Below the pieces are notes generated by a model. The model searched no databases. It was not told where the DNA came from and worked only from the letters and a program-made list of their open reading frames with translations. Source: Lineus longissimus (Eukaryota > Nemertea > Pilidiophora > Heteronemertea > Lineidae). Taken from it: a stretch of 64,000 bases of DNA. This document shows positions 10,726 to 22,668 of this stretch, one piece after another; positions within the stretch are counted from its first letter, which is position 1; each line of letters begins with the position of its first letter. The position numbers were made by a program, and so were the translations under genes. The DNA lies in NCBI RefSeq assembly GCF_910592395.1, contig NC_088313.1, forward strand, positions 18,802,437-18,866,436, written 5' to 3'.

Positions 10726-12168
10726 TCAAGTAACAACTTGCCCAAATTGTTGATTGGGTTGCCACTGTCAATTTTTTTAAACCTTTATTAGAATGAAATA
10801 TTCAAACAGTGAAGTAGTAAAACAAAGCTATTGAAGGCCTCAAGTGAAAAGTCAATCCCCAAATGTGTCACTCTAAGTTACAGCAATATGCTAACTGACA
10901 ATGCTAATGGCAGATTTGCCTGCATTCAGTGCTTCGGTTTCAAAGCAATATCACGTGTTGAAAATTGATAGAAGCCATACACTGACAGTTGAATATTGTA
11001 AGTATGACTAGTGAAAGATATAACAAACCAATAAGCAAGTCAAACACTTGTCATAGATCAAGCCTTGTCAATGAAGTATATGAACTAATACTGAAATTTA
11101 AAAAATATCGCAAATCACATCCAACTTTTATCCCCATTGCAAGGACCTTTTCATGTGCACTTTCCTGAGAGAACAAGGATTCAAAACTGTATTTTTATAA
11201 AATGCACAAATAAAGCCACTGCTACAATGTACACCAAATTTGAACATGTTATATAGATTGACAGTGACGCCTCCATCAGCAATTCATGCCAGTGGATGTT
11301 CAAAAGTCATAACCACAGTATATGATGTGTGTGTGTGTTTGAGACAGGATAGGGAAAGGGTGCGGGAGGTCATGTGTGGGGGGGGGGGACTATGGAGTAT
11401 GGTGACCGTTGTGTGAGAGTTGGAAGTGTGTCTGATCACTGTCTTGCTCATTTTGTAGCTCTTGTTGTTATTCTAGTTGTTAGAGTAGTTATCGTAGTTA
11501 TCTAGCTATCGTAGTTATCTAGCTATAATAGTTGTAATTCTTTTGGTTCCTGCTTATCATCTATTTTAACCTATTCAGCTTTCAGTTGTCCAGGCCAGGC
11601 CAGGTGACCAATGACGATGATAGATCGGGTTCGATTCAAGCTATACGCTTGGTGTATTTGGTTATCGTGACTGGCGACTTGAGTCTATCTCATCTCATGT
11701 CCAAGGCGCGGTGGCTGGGTCCCAGGCATGCTTGCCACTTTGTTCTGCGGTCCTCATCTAAGTTTCGACGGTGATGACATGGACTTAGGTTCAGAGTACG
11801 TGTTCCCCTTGAGTCATTGTGGTTGATTGATGGGGGCAATTAACGGTTGCGTGTCGCTAGTCATTCAATTGGTCCCCTTGTTTTAGAGTGTTGGCGGGAT
11901 AAGTCTTACGACTGTTAACAATAGTAAGCAATAGCTGGCCAGCGATCCCCTACCTGATCTCGAGGGGGATGGAATGACTGGGGTTAAGACCTGTTGTTAG
12001 CCTGCGGAATCTCGTCGGACGAAATGTCAGGCGTGTCCGTGTGGTACATGTGCTAAACCTGTTTAGTACTGACGAAGACATTGGGCTCTTTGGATAACAA
12101 CAGTGTTCGTAACCTCCTTGTGCCTCACAAAGCTAAAATATACACCCGCTGAAATCGACAAGACGGCG
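10726..12168. other. Intergenic with simple repeats
   Basis: Contains a G10 run near 11380 and an imperfect TAGTTATC/TAGCTATC repeat at about 11465-11540. From about 11560 the sequence is more G/C-rich and may be part of an unrecognised repeat or the 5' part of the candidate transcript below. No conserved gene is seen. Confidence 0.4.
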
Positions 12169-15078
12169 ATGAAGAAGGAGAGCCGGCCTCCAGCTCGAGA
12201 GCCAAGAAGACACTGGATGGACCCCAAGGATATGTTGCTGCCAATGTTGGAGCCATACAGGGTAAGCATCACTTAGTCGTCAGTTACGACTGGATTAAAA
12301 GAAACATTACAAAGATGTTAAAATAACTCCGAAAAAGTATCAATCTGACGTGGAATTTCAACTCTTATACATATTGGGGTGCCACACTCAAATCTGTTCA
12401 TACAGATTGATACCGCTTCAACCAATTTGGTTTCAGAATACAATTGAATGTGTTTTATTGAATTCGCATTAACTGATTCTCATTAAAACGTGTAGTGTTG
12501 GCGTTAATACGTATTAAAACAGTCTATTCATTGGCAGGGGGCATGCAGGTCACTAGCTTGTTCCTGTCTTGATTATCTTCTAATTACCACAAAGGGCAGG
12601 GACAGGACATTCATCCGCGAAAGGCACGTTACTGCAATACGCGGCAAAAGTTGCACTTTTCAAATCAAATTGCATGCTGATTAGGCCAAGTGTGGTGTAG
12701 CCAATTCGTATTCCGGAGAGTGCTCTCTGGAAAACAGTTTTAAATTGGATCCAGTGTGAAAGTAGCATGCTGTAGAAACGCTCAGAAAAAAGATAAACCC
12801 CTCAACCAAAAATATGATTCTTTTTAGGCAGCCCGAGCCAACATTGTACAAGGGCCACAAGGTCCAGGGCCTCAAAGACAAGGGACACAAGGACAAGGGA
12901 CACAAAAGACGATGTTGCATGTTGCAGTCTACAGGGTGAGCATCACTTAGTCCTGCAGGTTGATATTATATCTACTCATGAAACAAACTTCGTAATTGTC
13001 CAACCTGGAGGGAAAAAAAAATCATATTTCATGTCTCCGAACCCGCACCCTGGTGGCCAAGTCATGAACTTTTATCCCCGAGTGAGACCACCTGACCGAG
13101 AGTGCTCATTAGTTAACAGCCAAATGGGCAACATGACCTCGATGATCTTGATTAGTTGGACAAATCATGAGTTACATTTTATATATGGTTATTAGTAATA
13201 TCAGACGTAAGCATGGATATAAAAATCCAAGGCAATTTGGCCTTAGGAATAATACCACTTGGGCATGGATTGAAGCAGTGAATGGAGCAAAGAGTGTGGC
13301 CGATCAACATTTTTCCACAAGAAAATGCTGCCAACCAAAGACATCTTCACTTCACTTGATCCAGAAAATGGCCCGTGAGCATCTTTCCAGCAGTGTCACT
13401 TTATAAAATGAAACGGCCAGGGCCATTGTGCTCACCTGTCCACATGGAACAAAAATGGACTTGGACATGATGGGTGCTTTTGACTTCATTGATGATTTTT
13501 TAACCTTTGCCCCCTGGTGGCCACATTTGGAATCGAAACCTCACCCAGAGGAAAAGAAAAAAATCGTTTGGTTTCAATCTATTCATTTTGAGATAGGTCC
13601 TTGAATGTATTTTTCCTGTTATCTAGCCCTCTGCAGATTGAGATGTTGGCTGTTGAGAAGACCCAACCACTCAACCAAGATCTACAATTCGTGCTATGGT
13701 AGATGTGACTCTCAAAGATTTTGGATGACGAAGGAATCCAAAGCATATATGGTAAATATAAACAGTATATATGGTTGAACACGCCATGGGCTGAGTTCGC
13801 TTCATTACTGGAGTAAAGTATGAGTCGCAAAACGGTGGATTTTATCTTCAAACTGCACAATAGCAACCTCAGTTTGGAATTGAATTGCAAATCTCAAGTG
13901 TAAAGTACGGTAGTACAGCGTTGTGGTCATTGGTAAAGGCTTTCAGAAAATTAAGACAAGAACACATTTCTTAAATAACATCCAACCCCTTCCAGAAACT
14001 AGTGACGATTTTGAAAAACCCACTTCAGCCACCTTGTATATACCCTGCATATACTGCACTCGTAAAACCCAACGAACTCGGTCCTTAGTATTTACTAGGG
14101 TATGCCAATAAATATTCCATATGTTCTGTGGCTGCACTGAAAATAGACAGGCTATATTGCATTTTTTCCGTCCATGATTTTGTCACTGCAATGCTCCTGA
14201 CTAAATACAAACTGTGTCGGAAATAAAAGTAAAAGAGCCACAGTTGTGCAGTGGTTTGGGTCTCTGACAAGCGGTCATGAGCTCCCGGGCTCACCGGTTG
14301 AAAATTTTCAGGTTGTAGTGCTGATTGAGCAGCTAATCTGAGTTCCAGTTCCACTGAAAGCTCTCAGCATAGACTGGGTAAAGAGTTAAAAGTAGGGTGA
14401 CATTAAATCTCAACTGTTGTTGATATCAAGACTAGGAACCTGAAACTTGCAAACTATTCTTTTTGGACAGACAAGATGTCGAGACGCGATGAGATAAGGG
14501 GCTGAGTGAGGGCTTTAACTTAAGGGGTACGCCGTTCATAATTACTGGTGGTCCAGGAAAATAGAACTGCAGTTATACACAATGCTGTAGAACAGTTATT
14601 ATGCATACGAGTTTGCTGAAACTGGGTGCTTCTGGTATTTGTATTTCTATACAACGGCAGTGCCAGTTTTGAAATCTACATATATCTAGTACACATTTGT
14701 GCAATTGGAAATTTCAAATTCAATTACAAACTTCACCTTTTTAACGAAAGGTGTAGGATTTAAGGGTTGTGATTTTATCATAAACGACTTCGGTGAATTT
14801 GATGAAACTGAATGAAAGGCCCTATGGCACAAGTACATTAATTATGGTAGAACAATGGAGTAACCTTAAATTTTGTTTTCCAGGCGCTCACGGATACGGG
14901 CAGACAACTGAGAGTCGAGTGGATTCAGTGGATCGAATGGTTGTGCCGAGGGATATCCATGTACAGGAGTGACGAACCACAGTTCAGCAAACGTTGCCTT
15001 GACAGACCAATTCAAGGAGAACCTTCGCTAAGATCAGGAAGGGAATGTGTTTGTTGTGCGGATGGATTGCACACTTGA
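12169..15078 (+). CDS. Candidate orphan three-exon gene (131 codons)
   Basis: Three blocks with canonical splice signals join in one open frame. They are 12169-12261 (ATG start, donor CAGG/GTAAGC), 12828-12935 (acceptor TTCTTTTTAG, donor CAGG/GTGAGC) and 14884-15078 (acceptor TTTTCCAG, stop TGA), all phase 0. The product would be 131 residues. It starts MKKESRPPAREPRRH, has a Gln/Gly-rich middle (QGPQGPGPQRQG) and ends with a short Cys cluster (CVCC). I recognise no family and see no signal peptide. Exons 1 and 2 end in similar sequence and share the first about 15 intronic bases, suggesting exon duplication. It could equally be a non-coding RNA or chance; no transcript evidence is available. 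Confidence 0.25.
13020..14883. other. Non-coding interval, possible old repeat
   Basis: The phrase CCTGGTGGCCA occurs at about 13050 and again at about 13510, which hints at a diverged repeat pair. Otherwise nothing supportable; it lies within the intron of the candidate gene at 12169-15078. Confidence 0.3.
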
Positions 15079-15254
15079 ATGTCTGTCAGTCTAATAGACT
15101 ATAATGACAATGTCCTAATAGACTATACTGACATTCCAACTCCGAAGGGACTCTCTGGACTTAAGGAAAGCTATGGACATAGAGCCCAGACATGATATCC
15201 TGCAGCCGCCATGAGGACAGCCTATCTCATACCTTCGGAAGGATGCCATCACTG

Positions 15255-17927
15255 GTAATATAAACAAATCAATTTCAGTTTTTCAAATGTCCTTGATTGG
15301 TGTAACGATTGGCCTAATTTAGAGGTTGAGGAACAATTTTTCAACGTTGTTTTTGTGACAATTACAGTGCGATTTTCATCAAACTCACAGTGATGATAGT
15401 TTTGACCAATCTTAATAAGTAAAACAATGTAATGTTGAAAAAGAACTAGACAATAAGGAATGTTAGTAATATCTGTTACATGTTCTACACATGTAGGCTT
15501 GCTCTTCCATATGATTGCGTCATTCAGAAATATGGTTTTTACACGGAAAAATGCTTTGAAAACATGAAAACTGTCATACGTTCGAGATTCTACACAAATG
15601 GAACTGGGAGGGCAAAAGCCGCAAAGGAACCGCCTCATTATGTTCACAGTATATTTAACAGTACCAATTTTTTCTTTCTCTCGGTGTCTTGCCCATATGT
15701 AGTACTGAGGTCCGCCTTTTCTCATAAGAATGCCACTGTGGCAGCGGGACAGTGATAAGGAGGTGTGATCTCCGACTTCAGTTTAAATGTATTAAGCAAA
15801 CAGATCTAGACAAAAGGGTCACAAGAATCCTTCATAGCGTCCTTCTTAGATATTTCCTTGAGAAAGGCATTCGATAGGGTGTGGTCTATTTCTGGTTACC
15901 ATCTGCCGACTGGGAGCTGCACTGGGGACAAATATCAAATGACTAAGTGACTAGCTAACGAATTACCAGAGACGATAGCGTTGGACACTTACGAAAATGA
16001 CGCACCTCACCACAACAGAGGTCGTTATGACGTGACATATACAATCTCGTGACGTCGCACATGCTGGCCTACATGGACGAGTGCAGTTTTTTTATGGTGG
16101 GATTTATGGCCAGCCAAATATGCATGGAGTCATAAGTAGGCTTTTGTTACCTGATATCCGCTGAGGAGTTTCTGGCTTGTTTTAAACTGCTCCAAGTGAT
16201 TACAGTAATGAAGAGCAGAGCATCTTTGATCTTTAAATAGATTAAACTGCTAGGTTGTAAACAGGATAAGTTAATGTACTTACAAAGTCAAAGGAATGAC
16301 ATCGAGAGCTTGAATCACGTTAAAGGGGGACTAAAGGCAGGAGGGGGGTTAGATTGGCCATCTTCAGGTGTCTAATAAGCAAAGTAAGAACACTGGGTCC
16401 AGGTTAGATTCAGCACTAAATATATCACACAGCGTGAATAGTTTGACATACTGTGAGATGTGAGGGACCCCTATTGGTGACTTAGTGTAACTTTATCTTG
16501 TCTAACTGGCGGCTGCCTTTTGATTCCCTCTCTTTGGAAAACTGCCCGGGCACTTGCATGAATATCAACTGCTGCTGATAAACAACAGCTGAAGATTAGG
16601 TAGTGGTCCCTTAGGTAGTGACGGTCGGGATCTCTAGATAGAACCACACACCATAATCTGTCCAAAAACAAAAGGGCTGGCCATGCTTTTTCCAGGGGGA
16701 CATTTTCAACTCAATTCAACACCAGTTGATAGTGCTACTCACTAGATTATAGATCGTGAATTGAAGACCGTTCTACGTGTGCTCATGCACCAACCAAATA
16801 TCAATACAGGGTAGGCCAAAATCATAGAATGTAATTATGTTGAGGAGTACCCCTTTGCCCTTTCATCAGTCTTGCAATGCCATTATGGAACCTCTTTGAC
16901 CTCAGTTGACTTCCCTGAAATGGTTCCAATTAATATATCTTCGATGGGAATTCATCATAACTCAGGTTGCAAGACTTCATTCAGAAAAGTGAGATGCGGG
17001 TTTATTCAAATGACTATCAATCAAACTCCACGCAGTTAAGCTTTTCTTGAACTAACAAAATTCTATCATATAATCTTGAGGAATTTCATGGTCACTTGGT
17101 TTTAGAAGGGCATTATACTTTTCTGGAGTAGAGTGGAACCTTTAAAGATTGTAAATCTTGCATGCATCATCCAGATAGGTGCATCATCAGTTCCCAGTAC
17201 AGAAAGATGTGAAAGTGTGTTGTTTAACTTCGATTTAATATAAGCAGTATCATGGCGACACCTTTTTTTGCACTAAATATAAAGAATGGTTAAAACTATC
17301 ATCTGTGCAATTCTGATGAAAATTGCGTTGTAACTGGTCTTCTCAAACACCTTGATTTAGAATGAACCGCACTTTACCGTCGTGCCAACAAAGCCTCGTT
17401 TTGAGTTCAGCGGTTATGGTTAGGCCGCTTGGGTAATGGTGCTGCGTCGGTATTGATTGACTATCCAAAACTGCAATGGTGGAGCTTAACCTCGGCTCCG
17501 CCTTTATTTTGGTCTAAATTTTCGCTGCACCCTCGCGGTTTTGGCGAGACAACCTAAAACCTCCAGTTTGGTATCAATTCCAAAATCCCGAAAATGACTT
17601 GGAAAATGTTCCTTAACCGAACCGCCCTTTTGACTGATGGAATTAGTCATTTTAATGACATCAGGCATGTCAAGGAGGAACACAGATTTGTGTCTCTTGC
17701 TAATCCAAAGCAGCGCTCAGAGTGAGAGTCCTGAATGAAGGTTTAATAGAGAAGATGTTTTCGAAAAGTTCTTTGCCTGAAACCTAGCACATTTCTCAAC
17801 CAGCATGAATAGTCTGCTAACTACAAGATACGGTCAGCACCATGGCCCCTTGACATTGAATTATAAACTTGAGCATGTGCGCACCTACATGAACAACCTT
17901 AATTTCATGTTGTCTTTTTCTTTTCAG
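15255..17927. other. Intergenic, nothing supported
   Basis: No gene, tRNA or clear repeat recognised. A 158-codon minus ORF overlapping its left end (15249-15725) has no recognisable domain. Confidence 0.4.
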
Positions 17928-19180
17928 CATGATGAGCCATCCCACAGAAGGGAGAAGGATGTTGTTGACCCAGCACATCCCAACCATGCTCCCATCGCCG
18001 TCAAGTAACAGTATGACGGTTAGATTGTATTTTGTCACCGTAGGCTTTATTGTTTTTATCAAAATATCTGATTGAAAGGTGATTTAATGAAAATTCAAAT
18101 TTTTCTGATCGTGAGAAGGCGAATATTTACCTTGCTTAAGACAAGCATAGATTATTTTAATCTGTGTTTGGTTATCACCATGACTTGTGCATGCCATGGT
18201 TCAAAATCTTACACTTTTCCAAGAAGGAATTGAAATTATGGGGGGTTGGGTATTTCTTGCTAACAAGGGAGCCAATGATAAGGCACGCCAGAACCCAAAC
18301 AAAATCTTCAAGCTAAATTTTGTGCTAAAGATAAGAAAGAACAACAATGTTGTTGGGGGGGATGGGTTGTTTGTGGCTACCAGAGGAGCCAACAGCCGCC
18401 TTGGGCATATGTGGACCTTGAAATTCTTTTCAGGCAAAAGTTATTTTTCTGCTTAAAAATCACCTAATTCATCAGATATTAATTTGATTACTGGTATATC
18501 CATCACTTTGACATGGGGTCCATGTGTTGTTGTTTCGCTGACCCCACGAAACAAGAACACATGTGTCTGATGGAACTGTAGGCCTTTCATGCTGTTTCTC
18601 AATCTCATCAGTATCACAGAATCAACTGACATGGCCTGGGCTCCGATGCCCTGGACCATACATCACACTGGCTCAGTTGCTCAATACATGTACCTTCATG
18701 CTAGAGACAAATGACTAACAGTGATATGTTGAATTTGAATTTCCTCCTTCTTGAAATACCAAAACATCTTTCCAATTGAACTAAAACAGTTAGATAAACT
18801 CTTACTGTTTTATTGAACATTTAAGGACTATCCATCCCCAGTGGTCACACAGTGAGCTGTTGTCAAAGCGTGTCATTCGACATGGTGGCATGTATGCATG
18901 TTTTGTTACGGCTTACCAGGGACCCTAAATTCAATTATGTGGCGATGCTACCCCAGGCTTGTCCATGGGTGCATCTCCTTGAACAATAGGTGAGCACAAT
19001 GGTACCTGCCGTCATGGCAATTTTGGACTTGATACTGAATTGATTGAGAAAAGTGTAATTTAAAAACGTCAACTTTTAGGCGTTTTAAAATGTTTGTCCT
19101 GTATGAATGTATTTGTAAATCCTGTGTGTAAATATTTTGTAAAATGTCTAAATGAGATCTAATAAAGACTCCATGACTTG
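17928..19180 (+). other. Possible terminal exon with polyadenylation signal
   Basis: A strong acceptor (TCTTTTTCTTTTCAG) at 17927 is followed by a short open frame ending DPAHPNHAPIAVK and stop at 18008, then about 1.1 kb without gene features, and AATAAA at 19161-19166. It could be the last exon of a plus-strand transcript that also uses the 12-15 kb blocks. It holds two diverged copies of a unit with GGAGCCAA (about 18239 and 18353). Confidence 0.25.
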
Positions 19181-19499
19181 GCAAAAAGTATGGCAAAGCT
19201 AACTTTTAATCTTTGCCCTGTCAAGGTCACCTCTTTTGTCATGCAAATGACATGTTAGAACTGCTCCTTTTGTCATGCTAAGTGGCAGCCAGCTCTGTCC
19301 AGCGGCCATGACAAATGTGGTTCCTTTGTTATTCAAATTGGGTCCTGCAAACCAACAGCAGTGACCAAACCTATTGTAAGCTCACATGGCTCACCTGAAG
19401 GCATGGACAATAGGTTTTAATACAATAGCTATTCAATCATGTATTAAACAAGGTGAATGCATGAAGAGATTTAGTACTAGCTGAAACCATTGTGGTGGA

Positions 19500-19870
19500 G
19501 TAGTTGAGTCTATTGTGTTTGATCTCAATTTAGCATTGTGTTGCAAGGACACTTATCAGTGTTTCTTTGTGACATCTTGTAAAGAAGTTGACCATGTCTT
19601 TAAGGGATATCCTGTCTCCTGGTCCTCTTCTTGTATTGGGCTTTCGGAGTGGTGCAGCAAAAAAATAATGTACTACGATCATTGTATAAACTGTAATTGA
19701 CAATGTAGTCATGTAAAACATAGCACCTGTCACCTGTGTGATGGAGAAGGCGACTCCCTCCGATTGCGTAGGTTTTCTCCCGGTATGCGGGTTTCCTCCT
19801 ACACTACATTCCAAGTCGTCATGTGTTTTCCTTGTAATGCACAACAATAAAGTTTTTTTGAAAGAGAAAC
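19500..19870 (+). repeat. Probable interspersed retro-repeat with A-rich tail
   Basis: Contains GGTTTTCTCCCGGTATGCGG and CCTGTCTCCTGGTCCTCTTC phrases that I recall from dispersed repeats of marine invertebrates. It ends with AACAATAAAGTTTTTTTG, a polyadenylation-like tail. The family is not identified and no reverse transcriptase is present. Confidence 0.4.
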
Positions 19871-20194
19871 AGTTTTTTTTTTATTGACTTGCCTGTTGGG
19901 ACACCATCACTAATCAAAAATTTTCACCGGAGTTGAGCAACGTAGTTCACTACCACACGACAATCCAAGATCGAGAAACGGATCAACGCATTTGAACTGA
20001 ACTAGCCCAGCGCGGACACCGTCATCCAAAAAGAATTCGGATGGATGACGTGACGCACCTGGACTGGAAGAAAGACCAGTGACCTGATCTGCCTCGCTGA
20101 GGACAGAACCATGTGGTTTCACATCGTTAACAGCTTAGGGTTGCCCAGGCCCAAATGGCCGCTTGGCTGCGGGACATGATGATGATGATGACTC

Positions 20195-20318
20195 CACATC
20201 AGATGACCACAGTCACTTGAGTTTACATTGTTTATCACCAGTATGAATCCATCCAGTTCCTCAGATGATCACATTCACCTGAGTTCCCATTGAATGGTTT
20301 ATCACCAGTATGAATCCA
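20195..20318. repeat. Tandem duplication, 67-bp period
   Basis: TTTATCACCAGTATGAATCC recurs at 20231 and 20298 with similar preceding sequence (TCAGATGA..ACA.TCAC.TGAGTT). On the minus strand the unit reads IHTGDKPF, resembling a C2H2 zinc-finger linker. The period is not 84 bp and stops occur, so a decayed zinc-finger fragment is only a possibility. Confidence 0.5.
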
Positions 20319-20344
20319 GGCTAACAGAAGCCCAAGGCTGGGAA

Positions 20345-20362
20345 CCCCCCCCCCCCCCCCCC
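20345..20362. repeat. Poly-C tract (18 nt)
   Basis: Uninterrupted run of 18 C. Such runs are prone to length errors in sequencing and assembly. Confidence 0.9.
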
Positions 20363-20717
20363 ACATACAGGGGGTCATCCCTTTTTTTTTAAATTTAAAA
20401 CTACTACATATCGTAACCAAGTCAACCACGTGCGCATTCGTATTTCCCGCGTATAGGGATGCACTACTAATGGTGGCGTCACGAAGAACTCTGCCATCCC
20501 TCAATGACAATGTGTATATCGAAGATGTAACAAATCGCATCCAAGAACGATTTATCATTTTGGCTTGGAAGAAAAACACCAAAAATGTCATGAATGTACA
20601 AGGTTCGATCGAGAAAAAGCTTTTCAATGCCCATTAAATGTTTTTACAGTTAATGATGCTGGAATTATTACGTAAACGCCTCCTGTTTGCTCTTAAATTT
20701 TAGTAAGCTTTTGTTAT

Positions 20718-20725
20718 TGACGTCA
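20718..20725. promoter_or_regulatory. Perfect CRE palindrome upstream of EPG5
   Basis: TGACGTCA lies 767 bp upstream of the EPG5 start codon in a stretch without repeats. CRE sites are common near housekeeping-gene starts, so this may mark the EPG5 promoter. The EPG5 transcription start and any 5' UTR exon were not resolved. Confidence 0.3.
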
Positions 20726-21491
20726 TAGTGTCAGTGTCATGAGTGTGACTGTGAAGGAGGAAGTCAACTCGAGAGAGCAAGATAGACCATGTTATTGTGA
20801 CAGAATGTCAGATGATAGCGATTTTTAAAAGGGTCTACTCCGAAGTTCATTAGGCTATTGGCCCTAGTGCAGTTTCTGTTAACAGAATCTACTAAATCCC
20901 TACTAGTGTGTTGCTACCAGACAGAAGTTCTAAGAAACCACCAATCCGTGCACGCGCGCAGGCCGCAGTACGATTACTAAATAGACGGCATGGACAGGCC
21001 TACCGGCTACCCTCGGCCTTATACCAGTCGGAATAGACCCTTTTACACCAGGCAGAGGAAGGCATTGCGGGCCAAAACAAACCTAAATATAGGCACAACG
21101 AAAAAAAGATCATGTGGTGTACGGCCATGCGGTCTTTTGTTTGTTGTGGCCCTCAATGGCTTCCTCCGCCAGGTCTTTGCTGAGTTGCTCAGTGCTGCTG
21201 ACTGTTGCTCAGTGCTGCTGGCTGTCAAAGAATCCGGTCAACTTATAAACAGGCTGAACGACCAGTCTATCAAACCAATTAGCTTGAAACTTAATATGAA
21301 AGACATACACTACAATACAGATCTTATCCGCCTACCGACATGACTGACACTCACAAGTTATAGACATGACTTCACAAGAGAGTAATTGAAGGTAAACGAC
21401 TTCAGGGTTCAAACCAAAAGACTTGGATATCTGTTATTCTTCCAGGTGAATGATTTCCTGTTCTGGAAATTGTGAATTAAAAAAAACTTTA

Positions 21492-22668
21492 ATGATGGCA
21501 GAGCTTGTGAGACCAAAGAAATCTAAGAAACACAAGGTATGTACTTTACTTAAGAAAGTAATAGATTTTTGAATTCAAACTCATTTGGATTTAGTTTGTT
21601 TTGGAGTTTGAGTTGAACGGAGGAATTATTGAAAATATCGTAGACTATCGAGATTTTGACGAATTAATTACAGAAACATGTAAATAATTTTCCTTCATGT
21701 AAGCTAGACCTTCTTGTTCTCTTTTACTGGAACAGAAGAGGACAGTAGAGTTGCAAGATCCGGGAGAATCTTCAGTTCCGCAAGATGTGGCGGAAGAAGC
21801 TGTCCAGGATGAACCACAAGCTGTCCTGGATGAACCACAAGCTGTCCAGGATGAACCACAAGCTGTCCTGGATGAACCACAAGCTGTCCTGGATGTACCT
21901 AGAGCTGTCCAGGATGAACCACTAGCTGCCCAGGATGAACCACAAGCTGTCCAGGATGAACCACAAACTGTCCAGGATGAACCACAAGCTGTCCTGGATG
22001 AACCACAAGCTGGGGTGTTGGGTGAATCTCAGGATGTGACCACCAGTGCAGAGGATGTGTGTGTTGAACCAGTAACATGTTCAGAGGGAGAAGTTGGACA
22101 AGGTGCTGAGGAGCATGAGAGTATTGCTGATGATTCTGGGGTGTTGGGTGCAGGGGTGGAGACGGAAGGGCAGGTTGTCAGTGTCGGTCAGGAAGATTCT
22201 GAGGAAGAGGCGGTGCAAGAATCAACATGTGCTGTAGCCAGTGTTCATGATATTAGTATTGAAGCTGTGAGCACAAAACAAGATGCCGAACACACAGTCA
22301 ACACAGACTATGTTTCATACATGGATCCCGCAACAGTACCAATAAGTGATTTCGTATGTGGTGATACCACACCTTCTCATCAAAATGATGCTCTTGAAAG
22401 TCCTGATGAAGTTAACACTGTACTCAAAAAAGCTTCCTTATTGAGAGTAGATATTGAAGCAGCAACCAGTGAAACAACAGAGGAGGTGCCAAAAAGCTGG
22501 ACTATAAGTCAAGATCGGCCAAAAGCACTATTGAAGAAACTTTACCCCGAGATTGAAGTTGCACAAGAAAGAGAGGCTTTCCAGCCCTTCACATTACAGC
22601 AGCTGAGGACATTGTACTTTAATCCTATGTTGGAGGAGAGGGAAGCTTATGCTGAATATTTCATTGAG
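21492..22668 (+). CDS. EPG5: EPG5 exons 1-2, disordered acidic N terminus
   Basis: Exon 1 is 21492-21536 (15 codons, donor AAG/GTATGT) and exon 2 is 21736-22668 (311 codons, donor GAG/GTAGGA). Exon 2 carries a heptad repeat array, then an acidic low-complexity region. It ends with the first conserved block, LLKKLYPEIEV..AFQPFTLQQLR, equivalent to KKLYPQLPAE and PFTKEQLKIF in human. An open frame continues past the donor to 22875, but conservation resumes at exon 3 (HSNQEKHEFYEIL), so that extension is intronic. Confidence 0.93.

Noticed and set aside
15249-15725. 158-codon minus-strand ORF
   Set aside because: No family similarity; its right part overlaps a different ORF on the other strand; most likely chance.
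20195-20318. Zinc-finger linker-like peptide (IHTGDKPF) on the minus strand
   Set aside because: The repeat period is 67 bp rather than 84 bp, Cys/His spacing is missing and stops follow, so it is not annotated as a zinc-finger gene.
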